From contig JAZNQX010000030.1 of assembly GCA_045590395.1 (NCBI GenBank), forward strand, positions 1 through 19,611: a DNA stretch of 19,611 bases. The letters are read 5' to 3'. Position numbers and translations under genes: made by a program. This document shows positions 6,447 through 13,419 of this stretch, one piece after another. Origin of the DNA: SIG607 sp045590395. GTDB lineage: Bacteria; Bacillota; Clostridia; Oscillospirales; Acutalibacteraceae. Under the pieces are notes generated by a model, which did no database searches, was not told the DNA's origin, and saw only the letters and a list, made by a program, of their open reading frames with translations. The first letter of the stretch is position 1; each line of letters begins with the position of its first letter.

Positions 6447-6995
6447 ATGTCTCGTATTGGAAAGAAACCCATTGCTATTCCTGCAGGCGTTGACGTTAAG
6501 CTTAACGGCAGCGAAATCACCGTTAAAGGTCCTAAGGGTGAACTTAAAGACACTCTCCGTCCTGAAATGGAAATTGTAATTGAGAATAGCGAAATTATTG
6601 TAAAGCGTCCCAATGACGACCAATTAAACCGTTCACTTCACGGTCTTACCCGTACACTTATCGCCAATATGGTTGAGGGTGTAACCGAAGGCTTCAAGAA
6701 GGAACTTGACGTAAACGGTGTTGGTTATCGTGTTCAGAAGCAGGGTAAAAATCTTGTTATGAACCTTGGATTTTCTCATCAGGTAATCGTAGAAGAACCT
6801 GCCGGTATTACTATTGATGTTCCCGGTCCTAACAAAATCATTGTTAGCGGTTCCGACAAACAGGCAGTAGGTCAGTTGGCAGCTCAGATTCGCGAAAAAC
6901 GTCCTCCCGAGCCTTATAAGGGCAAGGGCATCAAGTATGTCGATGAGCATATCCGCCGCAAAGAAGGTAAAGCCGCTAAGGGCGCAAAGAAATAA
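6447..6995 (+). CDS. rplF: 50S ribosomal protein L6
   Basis: The 182 aa match L6. It has two related alpha/beta domains with the N-terminus MSRIGKKPIAIPAGV, KGPKGEL, HGLTRTLIANMVEGVTEGF (residues about 69-87), the YRVQKQGKNLVMNLGFSHQV stretch, and the C-terminal signature PPEPYKGKGIKYVDEHIRRKEGKA (in parts). L6 lies near the sarcin-ricin loop and the L7/L12 stalk. ATG 6447 follows AAGGAGGTG. Confidence 0.98.
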   Translation: MSRIGKKPIAIPAGVDVKLNGSEITVKGPKGELKDTLRPEMEIVIENSEIIVKRPNDDQLNRSLHGLTRTLIANMVEGVTEGFKKELDVNGVGYRVQKQGKNLVMNLGFSHQVIVEEPAGITIDVPGPNKIIVSGSDKQAVGQLAAQIREKRPPEPYKGKGIKYVDEHIRRKEGKAAKGAKK

Positions 6996-7016
6996 TTTAA
7001 AAGGAGTGTATTTTAA

Positions 7017-7376
7017 ATGGTTACAAGACCAGATTCTAACAAGGCTCGTCTTAAGCGTCACGCACGTGTACGTAGCAAGATTAGTGGTACTGCTGAGTGC
7101 CCCCGCCTTGATGTATTCCGCTCCAACAGCAACATTTACGCCCAGCTGATCGACGATGTTAATGGTGTTACTTTAGCTGCTGCATCCACCATCGAAAAAG
7201 ATTTCGAAGGTGCTACCGGCAACAAAGAAGCAGCCCGTAAAGTTGGACAGTTAATTGCTAAACGCGCTCTTGATAAGGGTATTGAGTGCTGCGTTTTCGA
7301 CCGTGGCGGTTATATTTACCATGGTCGTGTAATGGAGCTTGCCGAAGGTGCCCGTGAGGGCGGCCTCAAGTTCTAA
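7017..7376 (+). CDS. rplR: 50S ribosomal protein L18
   Basis: This 119-aa protein carries L18 signatures: a basic N-terminus (RLKRHARVRSKISGTAECPRL), VFRSNSNIYAQLIDD, the GNKEAARKVGQLIAKRAL helix and the C-terminal FDRGGYIYHGRVMELAEGAREGGLKF (in parts). It binds 5S rRNA with L5 in the central protuberance. ATG 7017 follows AAAAGGAGTG with about 10 nt spacing. rpsE starts 19 nt later. Confidence 0.98.
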   Translation: MVTRPDSNKARLKRHARVRSKISGTAECPRLDVFRSNSNIYAQLIDDVNGVTLAAASTIEKDFEGATGNKEAARKVGQLIAKRALDKGIECCVFDRGGYIYHGRVMELAEGAREGGLKF

Positions 7377-7395
7377 TTGAAGAGGAGGAATACTT

Positions 7396-7899
7396 TTGGC
7401 TACTAATTTTAACACTAATAATGTAGAATTACAGGAGCGCGTTGTTGCTATCAACCGCGTATCCAAAACCGTTAAGGGCGGTCGTATTATGAAATTCTCC
7501 GCTTTGGTTGTTGTCGGTGACGGCAATGGCAAGGTAGGCTTCGGTCTCGGCAAAGCCGGTGAAGTTCCGGATGCGATCCGTAAGGGAATTGAAGATGCTA
7601 AAAAGAACATGATTACCGTTGCTCTTAAAGGCACAACTATTCCTCATGAAATCGTAGGTGAGTTCGGCGCAGGCCGCGTGCTCTTAAAGCCCGCTGCAAC
7701 CGGTACCGGCGTTATTGCCGGCGGTCCTGTTCGTGCCGTACTTGAAACCGTTGGTATTAAAGATATTCGTACCAAGGCTTTACGTTCTAACAACCCCTGT
7801 AACGTAGTAAGAGCTACTATTGCAGGTCTTGCCGCACTTCGCAACGCCGAAGAGGTTGCTGCTATCCGTGGTAAGTCTGTTAAAGAAATCGTAGGTTAA
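7396..7899 (+). CDS. rpsE: 30S ribosomal protein S5
   Basis: The 167 aa match S5. The N-terminal double-stranded-RNA-binding domain has LQERVVAINRVSKTVKGGR and FSALVVVGDGNGKVGFGLGKA (in parts), and the C-terminal domain has GEFGAGRVLLKPAATGTGVIAGGPVR and the SNNPCNVVRAT block. S5 works with S4 in decoding accuracy. The region that gives spectinomycin resistance when mutated (VKGGR) looks wild-type. The start is TTG at 7396, 7 nt after GGAGG (7384-7388); I see no ATG or GTG in frame with similar support. This is one of three non-ATG starts in the cluster. Confidence 0.96.
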   Translation: MATNFNTNNVELQERVVAINRVSKTVKGGRIMKFSALVVVGDGNGKVGFGLGKAGEVPDAIRKGIEDAKKNMITVALKGTTIPHEIVGEFGAGRVLLKPAATGTGVIAGGPVRAVLETVGIKDIRTKALRSNNPCNVVRATIAGLAALRNAEEVAAIRGKSVKEIVG

Positions 7900-7913
7900 G
7901 GAGGAGCAAGGAT

Positions 7914-8090
7914 ATGTCACTTAAAGTTAAACTTGTAAAGAGCACAATCGGCTCCAAGAAAGACCAGATTGCTACTGCTGCTGCACTCGGACTTAAAAAA
8001 ATAGGCGATGAGTCTATTCAGCCCGATAATGCTGCAACACAGGGTAAGATTAAGAAAATCGTACACCTCGTTGAGGTGAGTGAGGCTTAA
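7914..8090 (+). CDS. rpmD: 50S ribosomal protein L30
   Basis: A 58-aa frame opened by ATG 7914 after AAGGAGGAGC. The sequence is a clear short bacterial L30: LKVKLVKSTIGSKKDQIATA, LGLKKIGDESIQ and the C-terminal GKIKKIVHLVEVSEA. L30 binds 23S rRNA domain II. It lies between S5 and L15, the universal spc order. The gap to rplO is 75 nt, much longer than most gaps in this operon, and holds a small open frame (separate entry). Confidence 0.97.
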   Translation: MSLKVKLVKSTIGSKKDQIATAAALGLKKIGDESIQPDNAATQGKIKKIVHLVEVSEA

Positions 8091-8091
8091 T

Positions 8092-8148
8092 ATGGCCCCT
8101 AAGTATATCCGTGAAAAGCGGAAAAAACGGAATTCATTCCGTCACTAA
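8092..8148 (+). CDS. candidate basic micro-protein (18 aa) between rpmD and rplO
   Basis: One base after the rpmD stop (TAA-T-ATG) begins an 18-codon frame, MAPKYIREKRKKRNSFRH, ending at TAA 8146-8148, just before the rplO ribosome binding site AAGGAGG (8151-8157). GAGG at 8082-8085, six nt upstream of the ATG, could serve as its own Shine-Dalgarno site. Half the residues are Lys, Arg or His, like small ribosomal peptides such as bTHX of Thermus, but I recognise no family. The frame fills the gap between rpmD and the rplO site almost exactly. A frame this short is expected often by chance, so reality is uncertain; conservation would decide. Confidence 0.35.
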   Translation: MAPKYIREKRKKRNSFRH

Positions 8149-8165
8149 GCAAGGAGGTGCGAAAA

Positions 8166-8606
8166 ATGAAACTGCATGAATTATCCCCGGCTTTTGGTTC
8201 TACAAAGGAAGCAAAACGCATCGGTAGAGGTCATGGCTCCGGCAACGGAAAAACTGCCGGTAAAGGTCACAAAGGACAGAAGGCTCGTGCCGGTCACGGT
8301 ATGAGACCCGGTTTCGAAGGCGGTCAGATGCCCCTTCAGAGACGTGTTCCGAAGCGTGGCTTCAATAACATTTTTGCTGAAGAGGTTATTGCAATCAATG
8401 TTTCCGCTCTCAATGTATTTGAGGATGGTGCCGTTGTAGATGCAGCCGCTTTGGCTGATAAGGGTATCGTGAAGAAGGCTTCTTACCCTGTAAAAGTACT
8501 CGGCAAAGGCGAAATCACTAAGAAGCTTACTGTTAAGCTTAACGCTTTCTCTGCTTCTGCTGCTGAAAAAATCGCTGCTGCCGGCGGAAAGACCGAGGTG
8601 ATTTAA
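8166..8606 (+). CDS. rplO: 50S ribosomal protein L15
   Basis: I place the start at ATG 8166, 8 nt after AAGGAGG (8151-8157), instead of the in-frame GTG 8157 that is inside that site; it gives MKLHELSPAFGSTKEAKRIG and 146 aa, normal for L15. Signatures are the Gly/Lys-rich extension GRGHGSGNGKTAGKGHKGQK, AGHGMRPGFEGGQMPLQRRVPKRGF (in parts) and a C-terminal alpha/beta domain (VKVLGKGEITKKLTVKLNAFS). L15 is a late assembly protein of the 50S subunit. secY starts 2 nt after its stop, and the secY ribosome binding site lies inside its end. Confidence 0.97.
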   Translation: MKLHELSPAFGSTKEAKRIGRGHGSGNGKTAGKGHKGQKARAGHGMRPGFEGGQMPLQRRVPKRGFNNIFAEEVIAINVSALNVFEDGAVVDAAALADKGIVKKASYPVKVLGKGEITKKLTVKLNAFSASAAEKIAAAGGKTEVI

Positions 8607-8608
8607 CC

Positions 8609-9880
8609 GTGTTAGAGACTATTAGAAACGCCTGGGCTATCAAAGATATCAGACGCAAGATACTTTTCACGGTTTTCATCCTGATTGTTTTCCGTATAGG
8701 TTCAATCATTCCGGTTCCCTTTATTGACGTGGAAACCTTAAAAACAGTTATGGACGCTAACGTTGGTCTTACCTCTATTTCGGTATTGACCGGTGGCGCT
8801 CTTGACTACGGTGCAATATTTGCACTTTCGGTTACCCCGTACATTAACTCATCAATTATTATACAGCTGTTGTCAGTTGCTATACCTGCTCTTGAAAGAC
8901 TTTCAAAAGAAGGCGAAGAGGGCAGAAAGAAGATTGCGCAGATTACCCGTTATATAACAGTAGCTCTCGCTCTTCTTCAGAGTACCGCATTTTTCTTTTA
9001 TCTGAATTCCAATGGTGTTAACTGTATTAACGCTAAGGGCGGTCTTGTATGGCTGGCAGGTGTGGTTGTGGTTCTTTGCCTTACCGCAGGTTCTACCCTG
9101 GTTATGTGGCTCGGTGAACAAATCGATGCAAAAGGTATCGGTAACGGTATTTCTATGATACTGTTCAGCGGTATTATCGCCAGAGGTCCTGATGCTGCAG
9201 GAGTTCTTTGGAAAAACCTTACCATTAACCCTGTTGCTGTTGCAGCAATCGTTGTACTTTTCCTATTACTCATAATGTTCGTTATCTGGATGACTGCTGC
9301 GGAACGCAGAATTCCCGTGCAGTATGCAAAACGCGTTGTTGGTAATAAAATGTACGGCGGACAGAACAGTCATATTCCGATTAAGGTAAATATGTCAGGT
9401 GTTATGCCTGTAATATTTGCAAGCTCTATACTGATGCTTCCCACTATGATTATGGGCTTTATGAAGAATACTGAAAGCAGTATGTATAAGTTCTTGTCAC
9501 TTTTCAGCACACAAGGTGTGTTCTATGCAATAATCTACTTTGTACTGATTATCGGTTTTGCATACTTCTATGCAACCATTCAGTTCAATCCTGTAGAAAT
9601 GACCAATAATCTTAGAAAGAACGGCGGTTCAATTCCCGGTATTCGTCCCGGAAAGCCTACCACCGATTTCATTTCAAAGATTTTGTCAAGAATTACTTTG
9701 ATGGGTGCATTTTTCCTGAGCATAGTTGCAATACTTCCTATCGCTGTAGGCAGAATAGGCGCTATGAATATCTCTCTTGGTGGTACTTCAATGCTTATTC
9801 TTGTAGGTGTTGCACTTGATACAGTTCAGAACCTTGAATCTCAGATGATGATGCGTCATTATAAGGGATTCCTTGACTAA
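8609..9880 (+). CDS. secY: preprotein translocase channel subunit SecY
   Basis: The 423 aa have the usual SecY layout: a cytoplasmic N-terminus (IRNAWAIKDIRRKILFT) and ten hydrophobic segments. Landmarks are PFIDV near the plug, SVTPYINSSIIIQLL (TM2), SKEGEEGRKKIAQITRY, WLGEQIDAKGIGNGIS, the cytosolic loop RRIPVQYAKRVVG...HIPIKVN, and GIRPG with R346, equal to the Arg357 of E. coli SecY needed for SecA-driven transport. The start is GTG 8609 with GAGGTGA about 9 nt upstream inside rplO. SecY forms the SecYEG channel in the inner membrane; its place after rplO is the standard spc arrangement. Confidence 0.98.
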   Translation: MLETIRNAWAIKDIRRKILFTVFILIVFRIGSIIPVPFIDVETLKTVMDANVGLTSISVLTGGALDYGAIFALSVTPYINSSIIIQLLSVAIPALERLSKEGEEGRKKIAQITRYITVALALLQSTAFFFYLNSNGVNCINAKGGLVWLAGVVVVLCLTAGSTLVMWLGEQIDAKGIGNGISMILFSGIIARGPDAAGVLWKNLTINPVAVAAIVVLFLLLIMFVIWMTAAERRIPVQYAKRVVGNKMYGGQNSHIPIKVNMSGVMPVIFASSILMLPTMIMGFMKNTESSMYKFLSLFSTQGVFYAIIYFVLIIGFAYFYATIQFNPVEMTNNLRKNGGSIPGIRPGKPTTDFISKILSRITLMGAFFLSIVAILPIAVGRIGAMNISLGGTSMLILVGVALDTVQNLESQMMMRHYKGFLD

Positions 9881-9895
9881 TAAAGGAGACCATAG

Positions 9896-10528
9896 ATGAA
9901 ACTCATTCTTTTGGGAGCGCCCGGTGCCGGTAAAGGCACTCAGGCAGAATTTATTTCAGAAAAATGTAATATCCCAACCATTTCAACGGGTAATATTATC
10001 CGCGCCGCACTTAAAAACGGCACTGAAATGGGTTTAGTTGCTAAATCTTATATAGATGCAGGAAGTCTTGTTCCCGATGATGTCGTAATAGGCATAGTAA
10101 AGGAAAGACTGAGTGAAAAAGACTGCGAAAACGGTTATATTCTTGACGGTTTTCCCCGCACAATTCCTCAGGCGCAGGCACTGGATAATATGGGCGATAC
10201 TGTTGACAAAGTTCTCTCTATTGAAGTGGACGATGAAGAAATAGTAAAGCGTATGTCAGGCAGACGCGTTTGTGAAAAGTGCGGAGCAAGTTATCACACT
10301 GAATATAAGAAACCCGAAAAAGAGGGCGTATGTAACCTCTGCGGCGGTAACCTTGTTATCCGTAAGGATGATGAACCTTCAACGGTGCTTAATCGTTTAG
10401 AGGTTTATCACGAGCAGACAGAGCCCCTTATGGCTTACTATGAGAAGCAGGGTAAACTTATCAGTGTTAAGGGTATGGATACTGTTGAGAAAACCACCAA
10501 AGCAGTTTTCAAAGCATTGGAGATTTAG
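9896..10528 (+). CDS. adk: adenylate kinase, zinc-LID type
   Basis: The enzyme converts ATP + AMP to 2 ADP. The 210 aa include the P-loop GAPGAGKGT (residues 7-15), the AMP-site segment STGNIIRAALKNGTEMG (30-46), LDGFPRT (83-89) and the LID domain with C126/C129 and C146/C149, expected to bind zinc as in many Gram-positive Adk proteins, then RKDDEP...RLEVY. The AMP-binding motif has Asn33 where Asp is common (STGD); I have seen both and do not read it as loss of function. ATG 9896 follows AAAGGAG. secY and adk are 15 nt apart; map follows 2 nt after the stop. Confidence 0.98.
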   Translation: MKLILLGAPGAGKGTQAEFISEKCNIPTISTGNIIRAALKNGTEMGLVAKSYIDAGSLVPDDVVIGIVKERLSEKDCENGYILDGFPRTIPQAQALDNMGDTVDKVLSIEVDDEEIVKRMSGRRVCEKCGASYHTEYKKPEKEGVCNLCGGNLVIRKDDEPSTVLNRLEVYHEQTEPLMAYYEKQGKLISVKGMDTVEKTTKAVFKALEI

Positions 10529-10530
10529 TT

Positions 10531-11280
10531 ATGATAGTGCTTAAAACCAGCCGTGAACTTATCTGTATGCAAAAGGCATGCAGAATATCGGCAGGAGCAT
10601 TACAGCTGATAGGCAAGTCCATAGAACCGGGAATATCTACCGGAGAACTTGATAAGATAGCTGAAGACTATATAAGAAGTCAGGGCGCAGTTCCTAACTT
10701 CAAAGGTTATTCCGGTTATCCCGCTACGGCTTGTATATCTATAAATAATGAGGTGATTCACGGCATACCTTCAAAGAAGCGACTGCTTAAAAGCGGTGAC
10801 ATAGTCAGTGTCGACCTTGGCGCAGCTTTTGAAGGCTATAACGGTGATAACGCCGCCACTTTCGCAGTCGGAGAAATTTCCGATGATGCGAAGCGGCTGA
10901 TAGACGCGACCAGAGAGAGCCTTTACGAAGGCATCAAGGCTGCTCGCGCAGGCGGCAGAATCGGCGATATAGGCTATGCTATTAAGCATTATGTCGAGGA
11001 GAGGGGCTTTTCCGTTGTCCGCGAATTTGTAGGACACGGTATAGGCACAAAACTCCATGAAGCACCAGAGGTCCCGAATTACGGTACAGCCGGAAAGGGA
11101 ATCCGCTTGATGCCGGGAATGACAATCGCTATTGAGCCAATGATCAATTTCGGTTTGCCCGGTGTTAAAACCTTATCGGACGGTTGGACGGTTCAGACAG
11201 TTGACGGCTCACTTTCTGCTCACTTTGAGCATACAGTAGCCATAACAGCTGACGGCCCGCAGATTTTAACTGTTGTCTGA
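10531..11280 (+). CDS. map: methionine aminopeptidase, type I
   Basis: This 249-aa enzyme removes the initiator Met from new proteins at the ribosome exit. The five metal ligands and the catalytic His of type I MetAP are present with the E. coli spacing: H77 (INNEVIHGIP), D95 (VSVDLGA), D106 (GYNGDNAATF), H169 (FVGHGIG), E202 (IAIEPM) and E233 (FEHTVA). There is no N-terminal zinc or linker extension, so this is the short class MetAP-Ia. ATG 10531 starts 2 nt after adk, with GGAG in the end of adk. A KOW-domain gene follows 10 nt later. Confidence 0.98.
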   Translation: MIVLKTSRELICMQKACRISAGALQLIGKSIEPGISTGELDKIAEDYIRSQGAVPNFKGYSGYPATACISINNEVIHGIPSKKRLLKSGDIVSVDLGAAFEGYNGDNAATFAVGEISDDAKRLIDATRESLYEGIKAARAGGRIGDIGYAIKHYVEERGFSVVREFVGHGIGTKLHEAPEVPNYGTAGKGIRLMPGMTIAIEPMINFGLPGVKTLSDGWTVQTVDGSLSAHFEHTVAITADGPQILTVV

Positions 11281-11290
11281 AGGTGAAACA

Positions 11291-11536
11291 ATGAATACCG
11301 GAAGAATAGTAAAATCTTGTGCGGGAAGAGATAAAGGAAAATTACTCGCTGTTGTAGGTGAGTGCGATGGATTTTTACTTGTGGCGGACGGTAAAGAACG
11401 CCCCATAGAAAAACCAAAACGCAAAAATTTAAAACATATCTCTTTTATCGGACAGTGTCTGGATGAAAAAATGTTTATTTCAAATAAATCGTTAAGACGC
11501 GCACTAAGACAGTGCGAAATTAAGGAGGATTTCTGA
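11291..11536 (+). CDS. KOW-domain RNA-binding protein (L14e/L6e/L27e-like)
   Basis: I place the start at ATG 11291 after AAGGTGA; an upstream in-frame TTG/ATG-like extension would run into map. The 81-aa protein opens with the KOW motif GRIVKSCAGRDKGKLLAVV (residues 4-22), with the conserved G-x-D/K-G core, followed by a basic segment RPIEKPKRKNLKHI (38-50) and a variable C-terminus. It belongs to the bacterial group annotated as 'KOW domain-containing' or ribosomal L14e/L6e/L27e-like, which in many Firmicutes sits between map and infA. A ribosome-associated role is inferred from place and domain only. infA starts 2 nt downstream. Confidence 0.85.
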   Translation: MNTGRIVKSCAGRDKGKLLAVVGECDGFLLVADGKERPIEKPKRKNLKHISFIGQCLDEKMFISNKSLRRALRQCEIKEDF

Positions 11537-11538
11537 TT

Positions 11539-11757
11539 ATGTCTAAAGAAGATGTAATTGAACTCGAAGGTACCGTTGTCGAGTCCATGCCGAATGCAAT
11601 GTTCAAAGTTGAAATTCAAGGCGGACATACAATACTTGCTCATATCTCGGGAAAGCTTCGTATGAATTTTATTCGTATACTTCCCGGTGATAAGGTAACT
11701 GTTGAAATGTCCCCGTACGACCTGTCTAAAGGACGCATTACTTGGCGTTCTAAATAA
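11539..11757 (+). CDS. infA: translation initiation factor IF-1
   Basis: The 72-aa OB-fold protein is a typical bacterial IF-1: MSKEDVIELEGTVVESMPNAMF, the GG-H-ILAHISGKLRMNFIRILPGD core, VTVEMSPYDLSKGRITWR. IF-1 occupies the 30S A site during initiation. ATG 11539 follows AAGGAGGATTTC. It lies 2 nt after the KOW gene and 32 nt before rpmJ. Confidence 0.98.
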   Translation: MSKEDVIELEGTVVESMPNAMFKVEIQGGHTILAHISGKLRMNFIRILPGDKVTVEMSPYDLSKGRITWRSK

Positions 11758-11789
11758 GACGGTCAAAAAAATCAGGGAGGGTAATCCAA

Positions 11790-11903
11790 ATGAAAGTCAG
11801 ACCTTCTGTAAAAAAGATTTGCGAAAAATGCAAAATCATCAAGCGCAAGGGTAAAATCATGGTAATCTGTGAAAATCCCAAGCACAAACAGCGTCAGGGA
11901 TAA
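11790..11903 (+). CDS. rpmJ: 50S ribosomal protein L36, zinc-binding form
   Basis: This 37-aa frame starts at ATG 11790 after GGGAGGG. MKVRPSVKKICEKCKIIKRK and the C-terminal CENPKHKQRQG identify L36. The zinc ligands C11, C14, C27 and H32 are all present, so it is the zinc-dependent form. L36 helps organise 23S rRNA near the base of the L7/L12 stalk. Its position between infA and rpsM is standard in Firmicutes. Confidence 0.98.
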   Translation: MKVRPSVKKICEKCKIIKRKGKIMVICENPKHKQRQG

Positions 11904-11934
11904 ACCCGCGCTATACAGTGGAGGTGTATTAAAA

Positions 11935-12303
11935 ATGGCACGTATTGCTGGTGTAGATCTGCCGAATAACAAACGTGTAGAGATCGGTCTCACATATATT
12001 TTCGGCATCGGACTTACAACATCCAGAGAAATTCTTGCGGCCACCGGAGTTAATCCGGATACCCGTGTCAAAGATTTGACCGAAGATGATATTTCTAAGC
12101 TGCGTGAGTATATCGACCATAACCTTCAGGTTGAAGGTGACCGTCGCCGTACCGTAGCATTTGACATCAAGAGACTTATTGAAATCGGAAGTTACAGAGG
12201 CCTTCGTCATCGTAAGGGCTTACCGGTAAGAGGACAGCGTTCCAAGACCAATGCCCGTACCCGCAAGGGTCCGAAGAAGACCATCGCTAACAAGAAGAAA
12301 TAA
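11935..12303 (+). CDS. rpsM: 30S ribosomal protein S13
   Basis: I choose ATG 11935, preceded by TGGAGGTG (11919-11926), giving MARIAGVDLPNNKRVEI and 122 aa; the open frame continues upstream through rpmJ but those codons are not S13-like. Signatures are the helix-two-turn-helix LTYIFGIGLTTSREIL, RRTVAFDIKRLIEIGSYRGLRHRKGLPVRGQRSKTNARTRKGPKKT (in parts) and a lysine-rich tail reaching the P site. S13 forms bridge B1 with L5. rpsK starts 17 nt downstream. Confidence 0.97.
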   Translation: MARIAGVDLPNNKRVEIGLTYIFGIGLTTSREILAATGVNPDTRVKDLTEDDISKLREYIDHNLQVEGDRRRTVAFDIKRLIEIGSYRGLRHRKGLPVRGQRSKTNARTRKGPKKTIANKKK

Positions 12304-12320
12304 GTCAGGAGGAAGATAAT

Positions 12321-12722
12321 ATGGCTACTGCTAAGGCTAAAACGACATCTACCCGTAGACGTCGCGAAAAGAAAAATATTGAACGTGGTGCTGCTCATAT
12401 CCAGTCAACCTTCAACAACACAATTGTTACTATTACCGATTCACAGGGTAACGCTCTTTCTTGGGCATCTGCCGGCGAGCTCGGCTTCAGAGGCTCCAGA
12501 AAGTCTACTCCCTTTGCTGCTCAGAGCGCTGCAGAAACAGCTGCTAAGGCTGCAATGGAACACGGTCTTAAAATAGTTGAAGTGTATGTTAAAGGCCCTG
12601 GTGCCGGACGTGAAGCCGCTATCCGTGCATTACAGTCTGCAGGACTTGAAGTTACTATGATTAAAGACGTAACTCCTATCCCGCACAACGGCTGCCGTCC
12701 TCCTAAGAGAAGACGCGTATAA
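12321..12722 (+). CDS. rpsK: 30S ribosomal protein S11
   Basis: The 133-aa protein has the S11 signatures HIQSTFNNTIVTITDSQGN, SAGELGFRGSRKSTPFAAQ, VYVKGPGAGREAAIRAL and the C-terminus DVTPIPHNGCRPPKRRRV. S11 lines the mRNA exit region on the platform of the 30S subunit. The Asn-Gly pair in PHNGC (N123) is the site known to form isoaspartate in other S11 proteins; that it does so here is inference. ATG 12321 follows CAGGAGGAAG. Confidence 0.98.
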   Translation: MATAKAKTTSTRRRREKKNIERGAAHIQSTFNNTIVTITDSQGNALSWASAGELGFRGSRKSTPFAAQSAAETAAKAAMEHGLKIVEVYVKGPGAGREAAIRALQSAGLEVTMIKDVTPIPHNGCRPPKRRRV

Positions 12723-12746
12723 CCGAATTTATTGGAGGTGTAAAAG

Positions 12747-13373
12747 ATGGCAAGATATACCGGTGCAGTTTGCAGACTTTGCCGCCGTGAAGGACAGAAG
12801 TTGTTCTTAAAGGGCGAACGCTGCTATTCTGATAAATGTTCTATAGCTGTTAGAGCTTATGCTCCCGGACAGCACGGACAGGGACGTAAAAAGTCTTCTG
12901 AATACGGTCTTCAGCTTCGTGCTAAGCAGAAGGCTCGTCGTTTCTACGGCGTTCAGGAAGGACAGTTCCGTCACTATTTTGAAATTGCCGAGAGAAAACA
13001 GGGTGTAACTGGTGAAAACCTTTTGAAGATTCTTGAAAGCCGTCTCGATAACGTAGTTTACAGAGTTGGTTTTGCTTCTTCCAGAGCCGAAGCTCGTCAG
13101 CTTATCGGCCACGGACACTTTGAGGTTAACGGCCACCGTGTTGATATCGCTTCTTATCTTTTAAAGGCTGGCGATGTTATCGCTATCTGTGATAAGAGCA
13201 AGGCACTTGAGAAAATGAAGGGTGTAGTTGAAGCAAACGCTTCCAGACCTGCTCCCGCATGGATCGACGTTGATAAGGACAACTGCTCTGCTAAAGTTAT
13301 TGCTTTACCTGAGCGTGACCAGATTGATGCTCCCGTTGAGGAACAGCCCATCGTCGAATTCTACTCTAAGTAA
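12747..13373 (+). CDS. rpsD: 30S ribosomal protein S4, zinc-binding form
   Basis: The 208 aa include an N-terminal zinc finger with C9, C12, C26 and C31 (CRLC...CYSDKC), the GQHGQGRKKSSEYGLQLRAKQKARRFYG segment (in parts), and an S4 RNA-binding domain (LESRLDNVVYRVGFASSRAEARQLIGHGHFEVNG in parts). S4 starts 30S assembly and affects decoding accuracy. In B. subtilis rpsD is a separate, autoregulated gene, while here it keeps the alpha-operon place before rpoA. ATG 12747 follows TTGGAGGTG. The 91-nt gap after it carries a promoter. Confidence 0.98.
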   Translation: MARYTGAVCRLCRREGQKLFLKGERCYSDKCSIAVRAYAPGQHGQGRKKSSEYGLQLRAKQKARRFYGVQEGQFRHYFEIAERKQGVTGENLLKILESRLDNVVYRVGFASSRAEARQLIGHGHFEVNGHRVDIASYLLKAGDVIAICDKSKALEKMKGVVEANASRPAPAWIDVDKDNCSAKVIALPERDQIDAPVEEQPIVEFYSK

Positions 13374-13389
13374 TCAGTTAGTTTTCATA

Positions 13390-13419
13390 CTGATATTTCC
13401 GGATTTATTCCCGTATAAT
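13390..13419 (+). promoter_or_regulatory. sigma-A-type promoter for rpoA-rplQ
   Basis: In the 91-nt rpsD-rpoA gap a perfect -10 TATAAT (13414-13419) lies 18 nt after a -35 CTGATA (13390-13395, 4 of 6 matches to TTGACA). The expected start of transcription is about 13426, leaving a leader of roughly 40 nt before the rpoA ATG. It would let RNA polymerase alpha and L17 be made apart from the long ribosomal transcript. It is inferred from sequence only. Confidence 0.6.

Noticed and set aside
11869..11934. N-terminal extension of rpsM through the end of rpmJ
   Set aside because: ATG 11935 has TGGAGGTG and gives the standard S13 N-terminus.
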